This document shows, in pieces, positions 12,193 through 14,466 of a stretch of DNA of 14,466 bases. A program made the position numbers and the translations under genes. How positions within the stretch are numbered: the first letter of the stretch is position 1; each line of letters begins with the position of its first letter. Origin of the DNA: Planctomycetota bacterium (GTDB lineage: Bacteria; Planctomycetota; PUPC01; JABMSA01; JAUWKK01); NCBI GenBank assembly GCA_030614245.1, contig JAUWKK010000024.1:1-14466 (forward strand), given 5' to 3'. The notes beneath the pieces are model-generated. The model made no database searches, was not told the origin of the DNA, and saw only the letters and a program-made list of their open reading frames with translations.

Positions 12193-14100
12193 CTACAGCG
12201 CGTCGCTCTCGCGGATCTCGTCGAGGCGGAGCTCGGCCTCGACTTGGCCGATTGCGACGATGGCAGTATTCTTGCGTGTGTCGATGCGGACGACTTTGCC
12301 GGTGCGTGCAAAGCGTTCGACGTAGACCTCGTCGCCGACGTCGAAGGGCAGGAAAGCCTCTGGCGGCAAGTGTTTACGGGCCTTTTGCTCCAGTTCGATC
12401 CGGGCTTGCTCGTATTGTCTGCGTGCGTCTTCGGCCTCCCGGCGTGCGAGGTCGGCCGCTTCGCTCTGCATCTCGGCGTGCTTGCGTGTGCGTTTGACTT
12501 CGCTGATGACGTCGTTGAGCTTGCCGCTCGTGCGCTGCAAGAAGCTCTTTGCGCGATTGAAAACATGCTTCGGCAGCCCGAGGCGCCGCGCGATGACGAG
12601 CGCGTTGCTCTCGCCCGCCTCGCCGATCAGGAGTCTGAACGTAGGCCGCAGGGTTTCGATATCGAACTCAACACAGGCATTCTCGGTCCGGGCCGAGCGG
12701 TATGCGTGCAGTTTCAGCGCTCCCAGGTGCGTTGTGACGATGCCCAGGCAGTTTCGGCTCTGGAGTTCTTCGAGCATGGCGCGTCCCAGGGCGGCACCCT
12801 CGGACGGATCCGTCCCCGCACCGAGTTCGTCCAGCAAGACGAGCGAATGCCTGTCGGCATTCCGCAAGACGAAGACAATACGCCTCATGTGCGACGAAAA
12901 CGTGCTCAGGCTCTGCTGGAGGCTCTGTTCGTCTCCGATATCGGCGAAAACGGTGTGGAATATAGGCATTACGGCCCTCTGGGCCGGCACGTGCAGGCCG
13001 CACTGGGCCATCAGACACAGCAGGCCGATGGTCTTGAGGGCAACGGTCTTGCCGCCCGTGTTGGGGCCCGTCACGACGAGAATATCGAAGTTCTCGCCGA
13101 GCCGGACGTCGATCGGGACGACCTTCTCCGGCATCATCGTAGCGTCTTCACCGCGATTGCGGATAATCAGTTCAAGGACCGGATGCCGTGCGGATTTCAG
13201 CCGTATGGGGCCGTCGGGATTGACCTCCGGCTCGATCATCGAGAGGGTCCGGCTGAGCTTGCCCTTAGCACAGAGCAGGTCGATTCGTGCGAGCATCTCA
13301 ACAGTTTCGATGATGCTCCCGGCCAGTTCGCCGACGGCTGCCGTCAATTCTCGGAGGATTCGCTGGACTTCCTCGCGCTCGGCGTCCCTCATCTCGGCCT
13401 GTTCGTTGCCCATGTGGACGAGTTCCATCGGCTCGATGTAGACCGTCTGGCCGGAATCGGAGGATCGATGGACGACCCCGGGGATTCTGCGCTTGTGAGT
13501 GGCCTGCACGGCGATAACGAAGCGGTCGCCGCTGACGCTCGGCTGAGAATGCTGGAGGTAGCTCTTCACGCTGTCAGAGGCGAGTATCTGCTGTATACGG
13601 CCGCGCATTGCGTCGCGATTTGCCCCGATCTTCCTGCGGAGCCGCGCCAGATCGGGGCTGGCGCCATCCCGGACGTGGCCCGTTTCATCGATACACGTGT
13701 CAATCTGCGAGTGAAGTGTGCGGAGATTCGCGATCTTGTAGGCCTTGGTGCGCAGTAGTCCATAGGCATCGTCGAGGCCGCTGAGGAATGTGAACATGCG
13801 TCCGGCGCAATACAAGGCTTGCAGGATTTGCACGAATTCCCCGGGCAGCAGCACAGAGCCGATTTCCGCCCTCTTGATCAGCTTGCGGATATCGACAAGG
13901 CCGCCGAGCGGGGGTTCGAGTCCTTCGTCGAGCATCTCGCGCATCTGCGTCGTTTCGGCTTGGGCCGCCCTTATCCAGTCGACATTCGGCGATGGCTTCA
14001 CGGCCATTGCCAGGGACTTGCCCATCGAGGAGCCCGCAAATGAAGCGAGTGTCTCGCAAAGCTTGTCAAATTCCAGCAGGCGAAGAGTGCGTTTGTCCAT
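12193..14100 (-). CDS. mutS2: MutS2-family ATPase lacking the Smr domain
   Basis: MutS2 proteins are relatives of the mismatch-repair ATPase MutS. They lack the mismatch-recognition domain and have been linked to suppression of recombination and, in Bacillus, to ribosome rescue. The 635-residue product shows the MutS2 N-terminus (LEFDKLCETL, GGLVDIRKLIKRAEIGSVL 66-84), the core/lever region with GDRFVIAVQ (191-199), Walker A GPNTGGKT (345-352), the ADIGDEQSLQQSLSTFSSHM segment (386-405), Walker B LVLLDELGAGTDP (420-432) and THLGALK. A coiled coil (about 525-578) and a KOW-like domain (584-632) follow, and the protein stops there. Typical MutS2 is near 780 residues with a C-terminal Smr nuclease domain; none is present and the coiled coil is short. 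The stop codon touches repeat-rich DNA. ATG 14100 has no clear ribosome-binding site. Confidence 0.92.
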   Translation of the reverse strand: MDKRTLRLLEFDKLCETLASFAGSSMGKSLAMAVKPSPNVDWIRAAQAETTQMREMLDEGLEPPLGGLVDIRKLIKRAEIGSVLLPGEFVQILQALYCAGRMFTFLSGLDDAYGLLRTKAYKIANLRTLHSQIDTCIDETGHVRDGASPDLARLRRKIGANRDAMRGRIQQILASDSVKSYLQHSQPSVSGDRFVIAVQATHKRRIPGVVHRSSDSGQTVYIEPMELVHMGNEQAEMRDAEREEVQRILRELTAAVGELAGSIIETVEMLARIDLLCAKGKLSRTLSMIEPEVNPDGPIRLKSARHPVLELIIRNRGEDATMMPEKVVPIDVRLGENFDILVVTGPNTGGKTVALKTIGLLCLMAQCGLHVPAQRAVMPIFHTVFADIGDEQSLQQSLSTFSSHMRRIVFVLRNADRHSLVLLDELGAGTDPSEGAALGRAMLEELQSRNCLGIVTTHLGALKLHAYRSARTENACVEFDIETLRPTFRLLIGEAGESNALVIARRLGLPKHVFNRAKSFLQRTSGKLNDVISEVKRTRKHAEMQSEAADLARREAEDARRQYEQARIELEQKARKHLPPEAFLPFDVGDEVYVERFARTGKVVRIDTRKNTAIVAIGQVEAELRLDEIRESDAL

Positions 14101-14148
14101 AATGTGTGCCGCAGACGCAGTGCAGTGGTGAGAGCATGGGGCCGCTCA

Positions 14149-14178
14149 ATAGTATCGGACTGCGACGTATGGTGTTAA
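14149..14178 (-). promoter_or_regulatory. Possible mutS2 promoter
   Basis: On the minus strand TTAACA (14173-14178) and TACTAT (14149-14154) are 18 bp apart and match the sigma70 hexamers at five and four of six positions. The site overlaps the stop codon of the putative upstream reading frame. Confidence 0.35.
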
Positions 14179-14466
14179 TCCGGCATGTGATTGCCATCGA
14201 GTTTAACAGGGTACAGGCGCGAGGGGAATGAGTCAACGGGGAGAGCCATTTGCGTCGCAGCCTCTTCGGGCTCGATGGCTGCGTCGTCGGCGGAATGTCT
14301 TGCTTTCAGGGGGGCACTACGCACGCTACCGCTCAGTTCGACAGCGCCCCCGCTTTTGCAGGTCAAGGCTTCGCCAGTGGCTGGCAGGCCCGCGATTTGG
14401 CCGGCCCCTTGACTCGCCGTGCCCTCGGCGCTAACATCCGCGGAGCCGTCTGCGCACCCCACTAGC
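14175..14466 (-). CDS. Possible C-terminal part of a small lipoprotein, cut by the window edge
   Basis: A minus-strand frame open from the window edge to TAA at 14175 gives about 96 residues. Its first residues read LVGC followed by ADGSADVSAEG, which fits a lipobox (L-V-G-C) with the signal peptide lying outside the window. Codon third positions are GC-rich as in the genes nearby, and composition (A, E, D, S, P rich) suits a short periplasmic tail. I recognise no family. It would lie 74 bp upstream of mutS2. A chance frame in GC-rich DNA is a real alternative. Confidence 0.35.
   Translation of the reverse strand, partial: LVGCADGSADVSAEGTASQGAGQIAGLPATGEALTCKSGGAVELSGSVRSAPLKARHSADDAAIEPEEAATQMALPVDSFPSRLYPVKLDGNHMPD

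Noticed and set aside
12244..13758. 504-codon open frame opposite mutS2
   Set aside because: It lies antisense to well-conserved MutS2 motifs and shows no domain of its own.
14191..14465. Plus-strand open frames at the right edge
   Set aside because: Three overlapping short frames with no domain or ribosome-binding site; the minus-strand frame with a lipobox-like start is slightly better supported.

Overview
The window looks like chromosomal DNA of a moderately high-GC bacterium, most likely a member of the Planctomycetota. The support is the combination of a very large secreted PQQ-type beta-propeller protein with a malectin-like C-terminus, a PNPase with an arginine/glycine-rich tail, gene spacers crowded with hairpin repeats, and 7-bp periodic tracts. 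The assignment is inference from gene content and style; no rRNA or other phylogenetic marker beyond rpsO, pnp and mutS2 is present.

Layout. Positions 1-590 hold no gene and consist of a chain of short hairpin-forming repeats. A good sigma70-type promoter then drives rpsO (ribosomal protein S15), followed on the same strand by pnp (polynucleotide phosphorylase), the classical rpsO-pnp order. Facing them on the minus strand is trxA (thioredoxin, WCPPC active site). Next, still on the minus strand and read from right to left, comes a tight four-gene operon spanning about 11622 to 4269: an unrecognised exported protein with a C-terminal membrane anchor, a MacB/FtsX-type ABC permease, its LolD/MacB-type ATPase, and a 1367-residue exported protein (propeller, methyltransferase-like domain, propeller, malectin-like domain). 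Gaps are 4, 25 and 29 bp and a strong-looking promoter lies just upstream. A second gene-free repeat nest (11623-12192) follows, then mutS2 (minus strand, no Smr domain) and, at the right edge, what may be the end of a small lipoprotein gene.

The most striking observation is a 72-bp palindromic element present twice inside protein-coding genes, in opposite orientations relative to its host genes. In both cases it adds exactly 24 codons in frame at a linker: between the first propeller and the methyltransferase-like domain of the giant protein, and between the globular part and membrane anchor of the first operon gene. The 72 nt can fold completely into a three-way junction, and the nine differences between the copies fall in loops, in the linker, at the loop-proximal end of one stem (one pair changing in a compensatory way), or at the outer edge. 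A degenerate right half of the same element sits in the repeat nest at 11955-11989. This resembles in behaviour, but not visibly in sequence, the Rickettsia palindromic elements. Other palindromes occur in coding DNA of the same operon (8424-8441 in the ATPase tail, 5789-5804 in the giant gene).

How the genes may work together: rpsO and pnp belong to translation and RNA turnover. The four-gene operon probably makes one envelope system in which an ABC transporter of the lipoprotein/MacB class works with two exported proteins; its substrate cannot be told from sequence.
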